From: an uncultured Acidobacteriaceae bacterium
GTDB taxonomy: Bacteria; Acidobacteriota; Terriglobia; Terriglobales; Acidobacteriaceae
Reading direction: 5' to 3'
Assembly: GCA_903828675.1 (NCBI GenBank)
Contig: CAIKND010000191.1
Coordinates: 1 to 48,737 of the forward strand
DNA length: 48,737 nt
Positions 18,570 through 27,984 of the stretch are shown piece by piece. Both the position numbers and the translations under genes were made by a program. The notes under the pieces were generated by a model that saw nothing but the letters and a program-made list of their open reading frames with translations, did not search any database and had not been told where the DNA came from. The first letter of the stretch is position 1. Every line of letters begins with the position of its first letter.

Positions 18570-18811
18570 ACCGGAACCTTTGTTTTGTGGCCTGCCTGGC
18601 TCTTTTCATTGCAGTTTCTCTCACACAAACTGGTATAAGGGGTGCCGGGCAGACCGGAACAAGCCAGGCCTCACCCCAGCGCCAACTTTCGAACGGGATT
18701 TCGACCTGGCCACCCGCTAAAAAATCCTGAACATATCACTGACATGAATGAGTTGATTGGCTTGTCTTGGCTAAATCTTACGTGGATCTATTTGACTATA
18801 TGTGACTTATC

Positions 18812-18888
18812 TGGTGCGCCCGGAGAGATTCGAACTCCCGACCTACTGGTTCGAAGCCAGACGCTCTATCCAGCTGAGCTACGGGCGC
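18812..18888 (-). tRNA. tRNA-Arg (anticodon UCG)
   Basis: On the minus strand a complete cloverleaf: acceptor GCGCCCG/CGGGCGC, D arm GCTC-AGCTGGATA-GAGC, anticodon stem-loop with loop CTTCGAA (anticodon TCG), T arm with TTCGAAT, discriminator A and genomically encoded CCA (18812-18814). The outermost anticodon-stem pair is T-T. Nearly identical to the neighbouring tRNA except for the anticodon arm and adjacent positions, so the two arose by duplication. Reads CGA. Confidence 0.93.
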
Positions 18889-18963
18889 ACAAAAAACGGC
18901 ATCCTGCAAAAAACGGAACCTGAAGGTCAAAAATCTGCTGTATCGGGGATGTCGGCTGAATGA

Positions 18964-19040
18964 TGGTGCGCCCGGAGAGATTCGAACTCCCGACCCTTTG
19001 GTTCGTAGCCAAATACTCTATCCAGCTGAGCTACGGGCGC
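18964..19040 (-). tRNA. tRNA-Arg (anticodon ACG)
   Basis: Minus-strand cloverleaf with acceptor GCGCCCG/CGGGCGC, D arm identical to the neighbour, anticodon stem TTTGG/CCAAA with loop CTACGAA (anticodon ACG, normally edited to ICG by TadA), T loop TTCGAAT, discriminator A and encoded CCA. Reads CGU, CGC and CGA. Transcribed before the UCG tRNA, 75 bp apart, probably together. Confidence 0.95.
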
Positions 19041-19108
19041 ACACGGTTGATCCCATACGGAACCATTGACAGATTATCAGGGATTCCGCAGTGGCGCAAT
19101 GCTGCGGG

Positions 19109-19372
19109 TCAGGCAGCGGGAGCCGCAACAGGTTCAGGCTGCCGCGGGATCAGGGAGAGTTCCTCCGCGACATCGAGGCCGGTCATGCGTATGAGTTTGG
19201 TGACCGTTGCCGCGTTCAGGCGCGTGGCGTCGAACTCAACGCGGAGAGTACGGACTGCGGAGTCAAAGCGGAGCGCGCGGATGCCGTACACGTCGCGAAC
19301 ACCCGCTAGTGCCAGGGTCACGGACTCACTGGGCGGCGTTGCATAGCGATAGAGAATGTCCACCGTGGTCAT
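19109..19372 (-). CDS. Small HMA-like (heavy-metal-associated fold) protein
   Basis: 87 aa. The pattern beta-strand, helix, strand ('VYGIRALRFDSAVRTLRVEFDATRLNAATVTKLIRMTGLDV') fits a ferredoxin-like HMA fold in which a protein fragment pairs substrate with metal, but the metal-binding CxxC is absent. No signal peptide. It is therefore a structural guess; the role is unknown. Encoded leftward just upstream, in transcription order, of the tRNA-Arg pair. Start at ATG 19372 lacks a clear Shine-Dalgarno. Confidence 0.65.
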   Translation of the reverse strand: MTTVDILYRYATPPSESVTLALAGVRDVYGIRALRFDSAVRTLRVEFDATRLNAATVTKLIRMTGLDVAEELSLIPRQPEPVAAPAA

Positions 19373-19419
19373 AGAAGAATGATAGCAAGGCGCGGGGCGC
19401 TGGAACCGGGGATTACGGC

Positions 19420-19911
19420 CTAAAGGTTTTTAAGGAATTCGCGAATTTCCGGACTCGACCAGTCCTGCGCACCGATGAATTTGCGGCGGACGATGCCCTT
19501 GCGGTCGATCACGTAGGTTTCAGGCCACATATCGGTGTGGAACAGCTTGGCGGCGGACTCTGCCGGGTCGCGTACTGTAATCAGATCGACGTGACGCCGG
19601 GCGATGAAGCTGGTGTAAGCGTAGGGGTCTTCGTCGATACTGACGGCAAGAATGGCGAGGCCGGGCTGATCGTGATGGAGTTCGAGCAGCGACGGCAACT
19701 CAACGACGCACGGTTCGCACCAGGTGGCCCAGAAGTTGAGCAGCACAACCCGTCCGCGGTAGCTGGCCAGATGGACCGTTGAGGCTCCGTCGGACACGGT
19801 GAAATCGGGGGCCGGCTTGCCGGTTTGCGCGGGATGGGCGCCGCGGTTGCAGGCGGAAACAAGGGCCAGCGGTAGAAGAACGATCGAGGGAAGAAAACGA
19901 GGGAGCCGCAC
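19420..19911 (-). CDS. TlpA/ResA-like thiol-disulfide oxidoreductase, lipoprotein
   Basis: 163 aa. Lipoprotein signal with lipobox LVSAC (Cys21). Thioredoxin-like fold: GKPAPDFTVSDG, VVLLNFWATWCEPCVVELP with redox pair Cys65-Cys68, ILAVSIDEDP, 'WPETYVIDRKGIV' carrying the cis-Pro region. Such proteins reduce disulfides in the periplasm, for example during cytochrome c maturation. GTG start 19911 is the only one giving the full signal. The start lies 48 bp from the divergent GT2 gene, with an AT-rich TATTATAAGTAT directly before the start that could act as a -10 region, so the leader may be very short. Confidence 0.88.
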   Translation of the reverse strand: MRLPRFLPSIVLLPLALVSACNRGAHPAQTGKPAPDFTVSDGASTVHLASYRGRVVLLNFWATWCEPCVVELPSLLELHHDQPGLAILAVSIDEDPYAYTSFIARRHVDLITVRDPAESAAKLFHTDMWPETYVIDRKGIVRRKFIGAQDWSSPEIREFLKNL

Positions 19912-19959
19912 ATACTTATAATACGGAGCGAACGGGCAGAAACGAAAGGGTGAGGTGCA

Positions 19960-21165
19960 ATGAAGAAGGACGGACCTGAATCCAGCGGTACGGCGGCAGG
20001 CGGCGGTTGGAAGCCTGTGCTGGGATTATCCGACGATCTGGGCGAGCAAGCCGCGCCGCCGGATTGGCGTGCATGGGCTGGAAAGACCATTGCCGGAACG
20101 GTCTTTGCGCAGCCGGAGCCGGAGGAGTTGATTGAACTGACGGTCATCGTCCCGGCGCGCGACGAGGAGGATTGCCTGGGTGCCTTGCTGCAATCACTGG
20201 TAAGCCAGTCCGAGGAGATTTTTGAACTCGGCAAGGATTGGGAACTGATTGTCGTGGACGATCACTCGACCGACCGGACAGCAGAGATCGCGCGCGGTTT
20301 TGCGGGTGTGACGGTGATGGAGGCGGGCAAGCTGGAGCCCGGTTGGACAGGGAAGGCAAATGCCATCTGGACCGCCGCAAAACTGGCGCGAGGGCGCTGG
20401 CTGCTGTTTACCGACGCAGACACGCTCCACGAGCCGGGAGACCTGCGCCGGGCCATGCACGAGGCGGAGCGGCACAAGGCGGGGATGCTGAGCTATTCTC
20501 CACGCCAGATTGTCAGTGGCCTGGCGCAGCGGTCGCTGATGCCGCTGGTCTTCTGCGAACTGTCGCTGGCTTATCCGCCGGCCAAGGTCTCTGACCCGAA
20601 TGCTCGGATTGCCGCCGCCAACGGTCAGTTTCTGCTGGTCGAGCGGGAGGCATACCGCAAGCTGGGCGGGCACGCCAGCGTGGCAGACAAAGTGCTTGAA
20701 GACGTGGAACTGGCCTACCTGGCCAAGCGGCGTAAGGTAGGTTTGCGCTTTCGCTACGCCGACGATGCGGTGGCGACCCGCATGTACCGGACAACGGCGG
20801 CGATGATGGAGGGTTGGACCAAGAACCTGGCCCTGCTGTTCGACAACACCCTGGCGCTGGCGGCGTGGCGGGCCCTGGATATTTTCCTCTTCTTTGGCTT
20901 GCCTTTTCTGGCCATTGAACTGTGGAACGCCAAATTTGCGCAGCATTCGGTTCAGTGGCTGGGCGCGGGTTGGATTCTGGCGCTGTTGTGGGTGCGAACT
21001 CTGTTTCGGTTCTATGCGCGGGTGGCCAAGTCAAATTTTCCGTTTGTGGATTGCGCCGCATCTCCGCTCGGACTACCTCTGTTTGTGGTGCTGCTTTACC
21101 GCAGCTGGTTTCAGCATCGGATTCTGAAGCAGGTGAGCTGGAAGGGGCGGAGCTATAAGCCATGA
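19960..21165 (+). CDS. GT2 family glycosyltransferase, membrane-associated
   Basis: 401 aa. GT-A domain at about 60-280: ELTVIVPARDEEDCLG, ELIVVDDHSTDRTAEIARGF, GWTGKANAIW, WLLFTDADTLHEPG (DAD metal-binding), 'RIAAANGQFLLVEREAYRKLGGH', VLEDVELAYLAKRRK (ED acceptor base). Three C-terminal membrane helices (IFLFFGLPFLAIEL, GAGWILALLWVRTLF, LGLPLFVVLLYRS). The overall plan matches HpnB/CrtQ-like enzymes that glycosylate hopanoids, carotenoids or other membrane lipids; acceptor not determinable. Start ATG 19960 follows GGTGAGGTG. Confidence 0.88.
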   Translation: MKKDGPESSGTAAGGGWKPVLGLSDDLGEQAAPPDWRAWAGKTIAGTVFAQPEPEELIELTVIVPARDEEDCLGALLQSLVSQSEEIFELGKDWELIVVDDHSTDRTAEIARGFAGVTVMEAGKLEPGWTGKANAIWTAAKLARGRWLLFTDADTLHEPGDLRRAMHEAERHKAGMLSYSPRQIVSGLAQRSLMPLVFCELSLAYPPAKVSDPNARIAAANGQFLLVEREAYRKLGGHASVADKVLEDVELAYLAKRRKVGLRFRYADDAVATRMYRTTAAMMEGWTKNLALLFDNTLALAAWRALDIFLFFGLPFLAIELWNAKFAQHSVQWLGAGWILALLWVRTLFRFYARVAKSNFPFVDCAASPLGLPLFVVLLYRSWFQHRILKQVSWKGRSYKP

Positions 21166-21287
21166 GCACGCTGAAAAGTTGATCGGGCTATCAATTAGCG
21201 GGTGCATTTGTTGATGGTACGTAAAACTCTCTCGATTGAATGAAACGAATACCGGGGTTGCTGCATCTTTCTGAATGTGGGGTTGGA

Positions 21288-21707
21288 ATGATTCATTTAA
21301 CGCGGCGGGCGACTTTTTCCGCATCGCACTACTACTGGAACCAGGCGTGGACGGCGGAGAAGAATGCCCAGGTTTTTGGGCGCTGCGCCAACCGCAATGG
21401 ACATGGTCACAACTACACGCTGGAAGTGACGGTAGCCGGCGAACCTGACCCGGTGACCGGCTTCGTGGTCGATCTGAAGTGGCTGAGGGACGCGATCGAG
21501 GCGAGAGTCCTATCGGCCTACGATCATCGCCATCTGAACCTGGAGGTCGCGGAGTTTGCCAGCACCATTCCGACTACCGAGAATATCGCGATCGCCGCGT
21601 GGAAGCGCCTTGAGCCTGCGATCGATGCAGCAGGCGGAGCGCGCTTGAGCCGGGTTCGCGTGTATGAGACGCCAGAGATCTTTGCCGAATACAGGGGCGA
21701 AGCGTGA
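21288..21707 (+). CDS. 6-pyruvoyl-tetrahydropterin synthase/6-carboxytetrahydropterin synthase family protein (copy 1)
   Basis: 139 aa. Zinc ligands His14, His39 and His41 in SASHYYW and CANRNGHGHNY; catalytic Cys33, Asp79-His80 (AYDHRHLNL) and Glu127 (VRVYET); substrate-binding IPTTEN. The C-x5-HGH spacing and TTEN motif are those of mammalian-type PTPS rather than E. coli QueD (C-x3-HGH). Substrate is 7,8-dihydroneopterin triphosphate. Start ATG 21288 has GGTTGGA directly upstream; an ATG at 21240 is an alternative. Overlaps copy 2 by four bases (GTGA) and lies upstream of folE, which makes the substrate. Confidence 0.9.
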   Translation: MIHLTRRATFSASHYYWNQAWTAEKNAQVFGRCANRNGHGHNYTLEVTVAGEPDPVTGFVVDLKWLRDAIEARVLSAYDHRHLNLEVAEFASTIPTTENIAIAAWKRLEPAIDAAGGARLSRVRVYETPEIFAEYRGEA

Positions 21708-22111
21708 GAGCCGGTTTCGGTCGTCGCTACATGCTGAGCGCCAGTCACCGGCTGCATGCAGAGGCCTTGTCGGCAGAGCAGAACCGCGCGACCTACGGAA
21801 AGTGCAACAATCCGCAAGGCCATGGGCACAACTATTTCGTTGAAGTGCTGGTAGGCGGCGAGGTGGATGCGGAGACGGGCATGGTGGTGGACATGGTGGC
21901 GCTCGACGAGACGGTGCGCGCCAGAGTGATCGACCGGTTTGATCACACCAACCTGAATCTGGACCCGTTCTTTCAAGATTGCGTTCCGACGACGGAGAAT
22001 CTATGCAGGGCTGTTTTTGAGTTGTTGAAAGATGCGATGCCGGCTGGCGAATTGGACATGGTTCGCGTCGAAGAGACAGAGAACAATTTCTTTGAGTGTT
22101 CCCGACAGTGA
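21704..22111 (+). CDS. 6-pyruvoyl-tetrahydropterin synthase family protein (copy 2)
   Basis: 135 aa. GTG start 21704 overlaps the stop of copy 1. Zinc ligands His15, His40 and His42 (SASHRLH, CNNPQGHGHNYFVEV), Cys34, Asp80-His81 (RFDHTNLNL), VPTTEN and Glu114 (RVEET) are all kept, so both copies appear active. CNNPxGHGHNY is very close to the human PTPS motif. The two copies are only distantly similar outside motifs, implying ancient duplication with division of labour (queuosine versus another pterin) or a heteromeric enzyme. Confidence 0.9.
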   Translation: MRAGFGRRYMLSASHRLHAEALSAEQNRATYGKCNNPQGHGHNYFVEVLVGGEVDAETGMVVDMVALDETVRARVIDRFDHTNLNLDPFFQDCVPTTENLCRAVFELLKDAMPAGELDMVRVEETENNFFECSRQ

Positions 22112-22178
22112 TGGAACCGTCGATTGAAGTTGAAAAATCAACCACGCCCTGTTCCCCAGGGGCGGGAGGATGAGGACA

Positions 22179-22811
22179 ATGGCGCAGCCGATTGCAGTGA
22201 GCAAGCCAATTCGCAGGGCAGTTGAAGTGGAAGACGGGCTGAGTGCGTTCAGTACACAGGAGATCTATCGCGAGATTCTGAGCCGGCTTGGCGAGGACCC
22301 AAATCGCGACGGCCTTACAGCTACACCTTCACGGGTCGAGAAGTCGATGGCTTTTCTTACCAAGGGCTACGACGAAGACCCCACCAAGATCATGCGCGGA
22401 GCCCTGTTCGATGTGGACTACGACGAGATGGTGATCGTGAAGGACATCGAGATGTTCAGCTTGTGCGAACATCACATGCTGCCCTTTTTCGGCAAGGTGC
22501 ACGTGGCCTACATTCCCAAGGGCAAGGTCATAGGGTTGAGCAAGATCCCACGTTTGGTTGAGGTATTTGCGCGGCGTCTGCAGGTGCAAGAGCGCCTGAC
22601 TAGGCAGATCGCGGACGCTATTCAATCTGCGATTGCGCCGCAGGGCGTGGGCGTGGTGATTGAGGCGCGCCATCTATGCATGATGATGCGGGGGATTGAG
22701 AAGCAGCACTCATCCACCGTTACCAGCGCAATGGTTGGCTGTTTCCGGCAGAAGGAGACGCGCGCGGAGTTCCTCTCTTTGGTACGGCAGCCGGCAAACG
22801 GCGGGCTTTGA
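22179..22811 (+). CDS. folE: GTP cyclohydrolase I
   Basis: 210 aa, homodecameric cytosolic enzyme converting GTP to 7,8-dihydroneopterin triphosphate, first step of folate, biopterin and queuosine pathways. Zinc ligands Cys96 and His99 in [19 protein letters not shown], and Cys167 in RHLCMMMRG; '[15 protein letters not shown]' and '[11 protein letters not shown]' are diagnostic. ATG 22179 lies nine bases after GGGAGG, which overlaps the alternative ATG 22170. Follows the two PTPS genes by 67 bp, a complete entry into pterin metabolism. Confidence 0.97.
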   Translation: MAQPIAVSKPIRRAVEVEDGLSAFSTQEIYREILSRLGEDPNRDGLTATPSRVEKSMAFLTKGYDEDPTKIMRGALFDVDYDEMVIVKDIEMFSLCEHHMLPFFGKVHVAYIPKGKVIGLSKIPRLVEVFARRLQVQERLTRQIADAIQSAIAPQGVGVVIEARHLCMMMRGIEKQHSSTVTSAMVGCFRQKETRAEFLSLVRQPANGGL

Positions 22812-22838
22812 TGGAGGCCGGTCGTCTAAAGTAGTTGA

Positions 22839-23729
22839 GTGAATGGACTGCTGGTAGTGGACAAGCCGGGCGGGATGACAAGCCACGACGTGGTGAACCG
22901 CCTGCGCAGAATTACGGGAGAAAAATCCATCGGGCACCTGGGCACGCTGGACCCGATGGCGACCGGAGTATTGCCGCTGCTGCTGGGCAAATACACAAGG
23001 CTGGCGCAGTATTTTTCCTCCGCGGAAAAGAGCTATGCCGGGGCGATCCGCTTCGGATTTTCAACGGACACGTACGATGCCGAGGGCGAAGCCGCCGGGC
23101 CGGATCTATGGGCGGAGAAGGGGCCTGCGCTGACACTTGAACAGGTGCGTAAGGCGGCAGAGCACTTCCATGGCGAGATGGAGCAGATGCCGCCAGCATT
23201 TTCAGCAAAGAAGATCGGCGGCAAGCCCGCGTACAAACTCGCTCGCGAGGGCAAGCCGGTGGAACTGAAGACCGCCAAAGTCCGTATTGTTTCCTTTGAG
23301 ATTACCGCGCTTGAGGGGGCAGAAGCCTCGTTCTCGATGAGCATCAGCGCCGGCGGATACGTGCGTTCCGTCGCGCACGAGCTTGGGCAGGCCCTGGGCT
23401 GCGGCGCGCATCTGAGCCGGTTGAGGCGGACGCAGGCAGGAGTGTTCACGATTGACGAGGCGCGCACGCTGGAAGAGTTGCAAGCCGTAGCTGGCAACCT
23501 GGAGGCACTGGAGCAGTTGTGCTTGCATCCGCGCGGCTTGTTGCCGGAGATGCCGTCGGTTTCAGGCGATGCGCAGGCGCTGGGGCGGTTGCGCAATGGG
23601 GCACAGGCCAATCTGCCGGAGTTCTCGCAGGCGTCGATGGTAAAGGTGTTCATCGGGCAGCGGGAGTTGGTGGGAATTGCCAAGAGGGTCGCAGGCACGC
23701 TCTTTCAGCCGGTTGTGGTGATGGGGTAA
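22839..23729 (+). CDS. truB: tRNA pseudouridine-55 synthase
   Basis: 296 aa. Makes pseudouridine 55 in the T loop of tRNAs. Typical opening NGLLVVDKPGGMTSHDVV, catalytic motif HLGTLDPMATGVLPLLLGKYTRL with the nucleophilic Asp, later AGGYVRSVAHELG and a C-terminal PUA-like part. GTG start 22839 places the protein exactly at the family's usual N-terminus. 27 bp after folE, probably co-transcribed. Confidence 0.96.
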   Translation: MNGLLVVDKPGGMTSHDVVNRLRRITGEKSIGHLGTLDPMATGVLPLLLGKYTRLAQYFSSAEKSYAGAIRFGFSTDTYDAEGEAAGPDLWAEKGPALTLEQVRKAAEHFHGEMEQMPPAFSAKKIGGKPAYKLAREGKPVELKTAKVRIVSFEITALEGAEASFSMSISAGGYVRSVAHELGQALGCGAHLSRLRRTQAGVFTIDEARTLEELQAVAGNLEALEQLCLHPRGLLPEMPSVSGDAQALGRLRNGAQANLPEFSQASMVKVFIGQRELVGIAKRVAGTLFQPVVVMG

Positions 23730-23735
23730 GAAGAG

Positions 23736-23832
23736 CAGCGGTCAGTTCTCAGTGGATAGTTGTCAGTTGATGCTGCGATGGCCGTCTTTTGAATGCTGAA
23801 TAAGGGATGTCTCAACTGAGAACAGACCGCTG
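23736..23832. repeat. Imperfect 18-bp inverted repeat between truB and the SGNH gene
   Basis: CAGCGGTCAGTTCTCAGT (23736-23753) and its reverse complement with one change (23815-23832) are separated by 61 bp; both are flanked by further GTCAGT-like words. Located between converging genes. Such 'AGTCAGT' palindromic units are often scattered intergenic repeats, but only this pair is in the window. Confidence 0.55.
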
Positions 23833-23840
23833 ACGACTGA

Positions 23841-24467
23841 CTACTGGCCTTTGCGCAGCAAAGGCCTTAACGCCGGCAGAAGCGTATGAGCAATGATCTC
23901 AGAGCCCTTGGCGGTGGGATGGATGCCGTCCTGCTGAATGGTGCCCGGGACGTGGACCAGGTCTTTGTAGATCATCGGCACGAAGGCTGCGTGGTGCTTT
24001 GTGGCCAGCGAACTGAAGAGTTGATTGAAGGACTGGATGTAGTCGGGACCGTAGTTGGGTGGCAGTGTGATGCCGGCGAGCAGAACCTGGATATGGGCGC
24101 CTACAAGCGCAGTGAGAACCTGATCCAGATTTTGGCGGGTTTGAGCCAGAGGCAGGCCGCGCAGGCCATCGTTGCCCCCGAACTCGACGATAACGGCTTG
24201 AGGATGAAGGCGCAGGATGGAGGGCAAACTGGCGACGGCGTCTTTGGTGGTGGCTCCGCTGGTGCCCTGATTCACAACCTTATAGTGGTATCCCTGGGCG
24301 TCGAGTTGCCGCTGAAGAGCGTCAGGGAATGACAGGCCGTCCGTAAGGCCGTATCCGGCGGTGATGCTGTCGCCGAAGCAGACAAGAACGCGCGGAGGAG
24401 CAGCGACCACTCGGCTGGCCAGGATCAGCAGGCAGATTGAAACGAGAAACGTGCGGCGAACGTCCAC
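23841..24467 (-). CDS. tesA: SGNH/GDSL arylesterase, TesA-like (acyl-CoA thioesterase I/lysophospholipase)
   Basis: 208 aa. Signal peptide (TFLVSICLLILASRVVAAPP). Block I FGDSITAGYG with nucleophile Ser34, block III GGNDGLRG, block V DGIHPTAKGSEI with catalytic Asp and His. Periplasmic serine esterase acting on acyl-CoA, arylesters or lysophospholipids. GTG start 24467. Divergent from the YbbA/YbbP ABC genes with 67 bp between, the same arrangement as tesA-ybbA-ybbP in E. coli. A perfect 9-bp hairpin overlaps its last codons. Confidence 0.9.
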   Translation of the reverse strand: MDVRRTFLVSICLLILASRVVAAPPRVLVCFGDSITAGYGLTDGLSFPDALQRQLDAQGYHYKVVNQGTSGATTKDAVASLPSILRLHPQAVIVEFGGNDGLRGLPLAQTRQNLDQVLTALVGAHIQVLLAGITLPPNYGPDYIQSFNQLFSSLATKHHAAFVPMIYKDLVHVPGTIQQDGIHPTAKGSEIIAHTLLPALRPLLRKGQ

Positions 24468-24534
24468 ATGAATAGTGTAGCCGGATCAAGCTGGATCAAG
24501 TGTGCGGGCAAAAGACTCTCAGGAGAGTGGCAGA

Positions 24535-25266
24535 GTGATTGAAGTTCGGGACGCGAGGAAGTGGATTCAGAATGGCACGCGGCGCGTAGAGATTCTCAAG
24601 GGGATCACGCTTACAATTCCGGCGGGGCAGTTTGTGGCCATTGTGGGCGCGAGCGGTAGCGGCAAGAGTACGCTCCTGGGCCTGCTTGCCGGGCTCGATA
24701 CGCCTAGTTCCGGGGAGATCTGGCTGGACGGCGCGCCGATTCACAACCTGGCAGAGGCTGAGCTGTCCGCGGTGCGCGGGCGCAAGATCGGGTTCGTCTT
24801 CCAGTCCTACCAACTGATCCAGACGCTCACAGCCCTTGAAAACGTGCTGCTTCCGTATGAGTTGAATATGGAGGGCAGCGGCCTCGCGCAGGCGCGCAAA
24901 CTACTGGAAGAAGTGGGTCTGGGGGAGCGCATGGATCACTATCCCGTGCAGCTTTCAGGCGGCGAACAGCAACGCGTGGCGCTGGCCCGCGCCTTCGTCG
25001 TGGAGCCGCCGATTGTCATGGCGGACGAGCCGACCGGCAACCTGGACTCCGCTAACGGACTGCTGGTGCTGGACCTGCTGCTGGACCGCAACAAGCGGGC
25101 GGGGACGACGCTGGTGCTGGTGACGCACGATCCCGAGGTAGCCAGCCGGGCTGATAGAAAGATCGTCCTGAAGGACGGGCTGATCGTGGAAGACACTTTG
25201 CCGTCGAGCGAGTTGGCTGTGGAGCCGGTGGCGCAAGTGGTTGCGGGGACGGAACAAAATGGCTAA
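24535..25266 (+). CDS. ybbA: ABC transporter ATP-binding protein, YbbA/LolD type
   Basis: 243 aa. Walker [10 protein letters not shown] at 38-46, Q-loop '[18 protein letters not shown]', signature [14 protein letters not shown], Walker [14 protein letters not shown]-loop THDPEVA. The [16 protein letters not shown] form marks the MacB/LolD/YbbA export family. GTG 24535 has AGGAGAG seven bases upstream and is preferred over GTG 24502. Overlaps the permease by eight bases. Confidence 0.93.
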   Translation: MIEVRDARKWIQNGTRRVEILKGITLTIPAGQFVAIVGASGSGKSTLLGLLAGLDTPSSGEIWLDGAPIHNLAEAELSAVRGRKIGFVFQSYQLIQTLTALENVLLPYELNMEGSGLAQARKLLEEVGLGERMDHYPVQLSGGEQQRVALARAFVVEPPIVMADEPTGNLDSANGLLVLDLLLDRNKRAGTTLVLVTHDPEVASRADRKIVLKDGLIVEDTLPSSELAVEPVAQVVAGTEQNG

Positions 25267-27835
25267 GCGGGCGTTGAGCTGGAAGCGTGCCGGGGCCATC
25301 GCCTGGCGGGATTTGAAGTCCGCTCCCGGCAAGTTCGGATTCGTGGTGCTGTCGGTTGCCGTCGGCGTGGCGGCGCTGGTGGGCGTGCGCGGGTTGAGCG
25401 ACAGCTTCCGGCATACGCTCTCAGGAGAAGCGCGGTCGCTGATGGCCGCCGACCTGAGCGCGCGCATCTTCCGCCAGCCGACCGCCGAGGAAACCGCGAA
25501 GATCGCGGCCATCGGGCAGCAGGGAACTGCCGGGTTTCGTTCAACCTGGGCAGTGGAGATGCTCTCGATGGCCTCTGCGCCGCCAGACCCCGTGCCACTG
25601 CTGGTTACGCTCAAGGCCGTTGACCCCGCCGAGTATCCCTACTATGGCAAGGCCGAACTGGAGCCGGCCATCGGTTTGGAGCAGGCTCTGCAAGGGGATT
25701 CGGCGGTGGTCGCCGAGGAGTTTCTGATACGGCTGAATGTGCGAGTGGGACAAACATTGCGGCTGGGGGGCAGAGACTTCAGGATTGCTGCGGTGCTGAC
25801 GCAGGAGCCGGACCGTCTGAGCGCGGGTGCGGGCATGGGGCCGCGAGTAATGATCTCGCGCGCGGCGCTGGATAGAACCGGACTGATGGCTGCGGGCAGC
25901 CGGGCCAGCCAGCGGCTGCTGTTCAAGCTGCCAGCGAAGGCCGATGCCGCGGTGGTGCACAAGCAGGTTGAGGCGGCGCTGCCCGACGCGCAGGTGATGG
26001 ATTTCCGGGAAGGGAATCCGGCGCTGAGCCGCGGGCTGGACAATGCCACTGCGATTCTGAGCCTGATTTGCCTGGTGGCGATGGTGCTGGGAGCCATCGG
26101 CGTGGCCATGGCCATGCACGCCCACATCGAGCAGCGCATGGACATGCTGGCGATTCTCAAGGCTCTTGGCGCCGGATCAGCGGACCTATTGCGCATATTT
26201 CTTCTGCAGACGCTCGGGCTGGGGCTGGCCGGAGGTGTGCTCGGCGTCGCTGCCGGCATTGGCGTCATGGTGGCGCTTCCCTCTGCATTCGGAAACCTGC
26301 TTCCGGTTCATGCGGTCCTCAGTTTTCCGTGGCAGTCGGCGCTGGCTGGGTTGGGCACGGGGCTGCTGACAACGCTGCTGTTCTGCCTGCCGCCCCTCCT
26401 GGATGTCCGTGGAGTGAGGCCGGTGCTGGTCCTGCGCAGGCTGGTCGAGCCGGGTCCGGAGGGCTTTAAAGGCTGGCTGGCCAGCTGGTGGGCGCGAAGG
26501 CTGCAACTGGGGCTTGCGATGGTGGTGGTGGCCATCCTCGGCGGCATTGCGTGGGCGCTTTCTGACTCGGCCAAAGTCGGCACATGGTTCGCGATCCTGT
26601 TTACCATTGCGCTGGCGGTTCTGTTGGCGCTGGCAGCGGTTGCGCTTTGGGCGGTGCGGTTCTTCCTGAACCGGGTTCGACTGCATTTGCCATCGTTTTT
26701 GCGGCACGGGCTGGCCAACCTTTACCGGCCTGGGAACCAGTCGGCGGCGGTGCTGGCGGCTCTGGGTACAGGCGTCATGCTTATCCTGTCGGTCTACCTG
26801 ATGCAAGCGCAACTGCTGCGGGAGATTCGGGAGACAGCCTCGCCGAAACTTCCGAATATCTTTCTTGTCGATGTGACAACCGACGAGGTCGCCGGGGTGA
26901 AGGCATTCTTTGCCCGCCAGGCGGGAGTCAACCAGGCGCTGGATCTGATGCCGGTCGTGGCCGGCCGGTTTGTCTCTATCAACGGTCAGCCTGTCGAGCA
27001 ACTGCAAGGGCAGCATTATCCGCGGCGGATGCTGGAGCATGCGGAACTGACCTGGGCCGACACGGCTCCCGAGGGCGACAAGGTCATTCAGGGCACCTGG
27101 TGGACCACCCAAGCCGACGGTAACGTTGCGGAACTGGCCGTCAATGAGGGCGTGGCTCGCCGTCTTCATCTGGGCGTGGGCTCGGCGGTGGAGTTGGAAA
27201 CAGGCGGGGTATCCCGGCATTTGAAGGTGAGCGCCATCTACCGGGCCGACGGGCAGCACATGGGCGCGCGCGTGGATTTCGTGCTCCCATCGGGGCAGCT
27301 CAAGGACCAGCCGGCGACCTGGTACGGCGGCGTGCATATCGATCCAAAGCAGGTAGCCACAATGGAGCGTGCGCTGTTTGCGGCCTATCCCACAGTTACG
27401 GTGATTAACCTTGCCGACGTGCTTCAGCGGATTGAAAGCGTCGTGGATCAGATCACGTTTGTGGTGCGCCTGCTTGCCGGATTCTCCATCCTGGCGGGGC
27501 TGACGATTCTAGCTTCCAGCATTGCCAGCACGCGTTTCCGGCGGATGCGCGAGGCGGTAGTTCTCAAGACCCTGGGTGCGACGCGGATGCGGATTGTGCG
27601 CACCTTCAGCGTCGAGTTCAGCGTACTTGGACTGTTGGCCGGGATGGTGGGAGTGGCGTTTGCCAATCTGCTCACGCGCGTTCTGCTGCTTAGGCTCGAA
27701 GTGCCGTTCCATATCGAGTGGGGAGCCACGATAATCGCTCTGCTGGGAACGGCGGTCCTGGCTACTGCAACCGGATGGATCGCCAGCTACAGAATTCTCG
27801 GCTTGAGGCCCCTCGAAGTGCTCCGCGAGGAGTAA
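25259..27835 (+). CDS. ybbP: ABC transporter permease, YbbP/FtsX type
   Basis: 858 aa. Signal-anchor helix ([17 protein letters not shown]), a large periplasmic domain, FtsX segments about 265-410 ('[31 protein letters not shown]'), two more helices, a second periplasmic domain, and a second FtsX segment at the C-terminus ('[19 protein letters not shown]', then [16 protein letters not shown]). The double FtsX plan is that of YbbP. Partner of the upstream ATPase; in E. coli the pair is adjacent to the TesA esterase, suggesting export or extraction of a lipid-like substrate. ATG 25259 starts within the ATPase gene. Confidence 0.92.
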   Translation: MAKRALSWKRAGAIAWRDLKSAPGKFGFVVLSVAVGVAALVGVRGLSDSFRHTLSGEARSLMAADLSARIFRQPTAEETAKIAAIGQQGTAGFRSTWAVEMLSMASAPPDPVPLLVTLKAVDPAEYPYYGKAELEPAIGLEQALQGDSAVVAEEFLIRLNVRVGQTLRLGGRDFRIAAVLTQEPDRLSAGAGMGPRVMISRAALDRTGLMAAGSRASQRLLFKLPAKADAAVVHKQVEAALPDAQVMDFREGNPALSRGLDNATAILSLICLVAMVLGAIGVAMAMHAHIEQRMDMLAILKALGAGSADLLRIFLLQTLGLGLAGGVLGVAAGIGVMVALPSAFGNLLPVHAVLSFPWQSALAGLGTGLLTTLLFCLPPLLDVRGVRPVLVLRRLVEPGPEGFKGWLASWWARRLQLGLAMVVVAILGGIAWALSDSAKVGTWFAILFTIALAVLLALAAVALWAVRFFLNRVRLHLPSFLRHGLANLYRPGNQSAAVLAALGTGVMLILSVYLMQAQLLREIRETASPKLPNIFLVDVTTDEVAGVKAFFARQAGVNQALDLMPVVAGRFVSINGQPVEQLQGQHYPRRMLEHAELTWADTAPEGDKVIQGTWWTTQADGNVAELAVNEGVARRLHLGVGSAVELETGGVSRHLKVSAIYRADGQHMGARVDFVLPSGQLKDQPATWYGGVHIDPKQVATMERALFAAYPTVTVINLADVLQRIESVVDQITFVVRLLAGFSILAGLTILASSIASTRFRRMREAVVLKTLGATRMRIVRTFSVEFSVLGLLAGMVGVAFANLLTRVLLLRLEVPFHIEWGATIIALLGTAVLATATGWIASYRILGLRPLEVLREE

Positions 27836-27984
27836 GAAAAGCGGTGAATAGGGAAGCGGAACAGAGTCCCGTCAGTTTGACCACGTCAGGGAATGCCATT
27901 ATGATGAAAAAGTTGGTTGGAGCAATCCGGCGCCCTGCCGAAGCCTCGGCCAGCATGGCTGAGAAGTGGCCAATGTGTGTTTGA

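Noticed and set aside
23846..23866. Perfect 9-bp hairpin at the end of the tesA-like gene as a terminator
   Set aside because: It lies inside the last codons and has no U-run in either direction.
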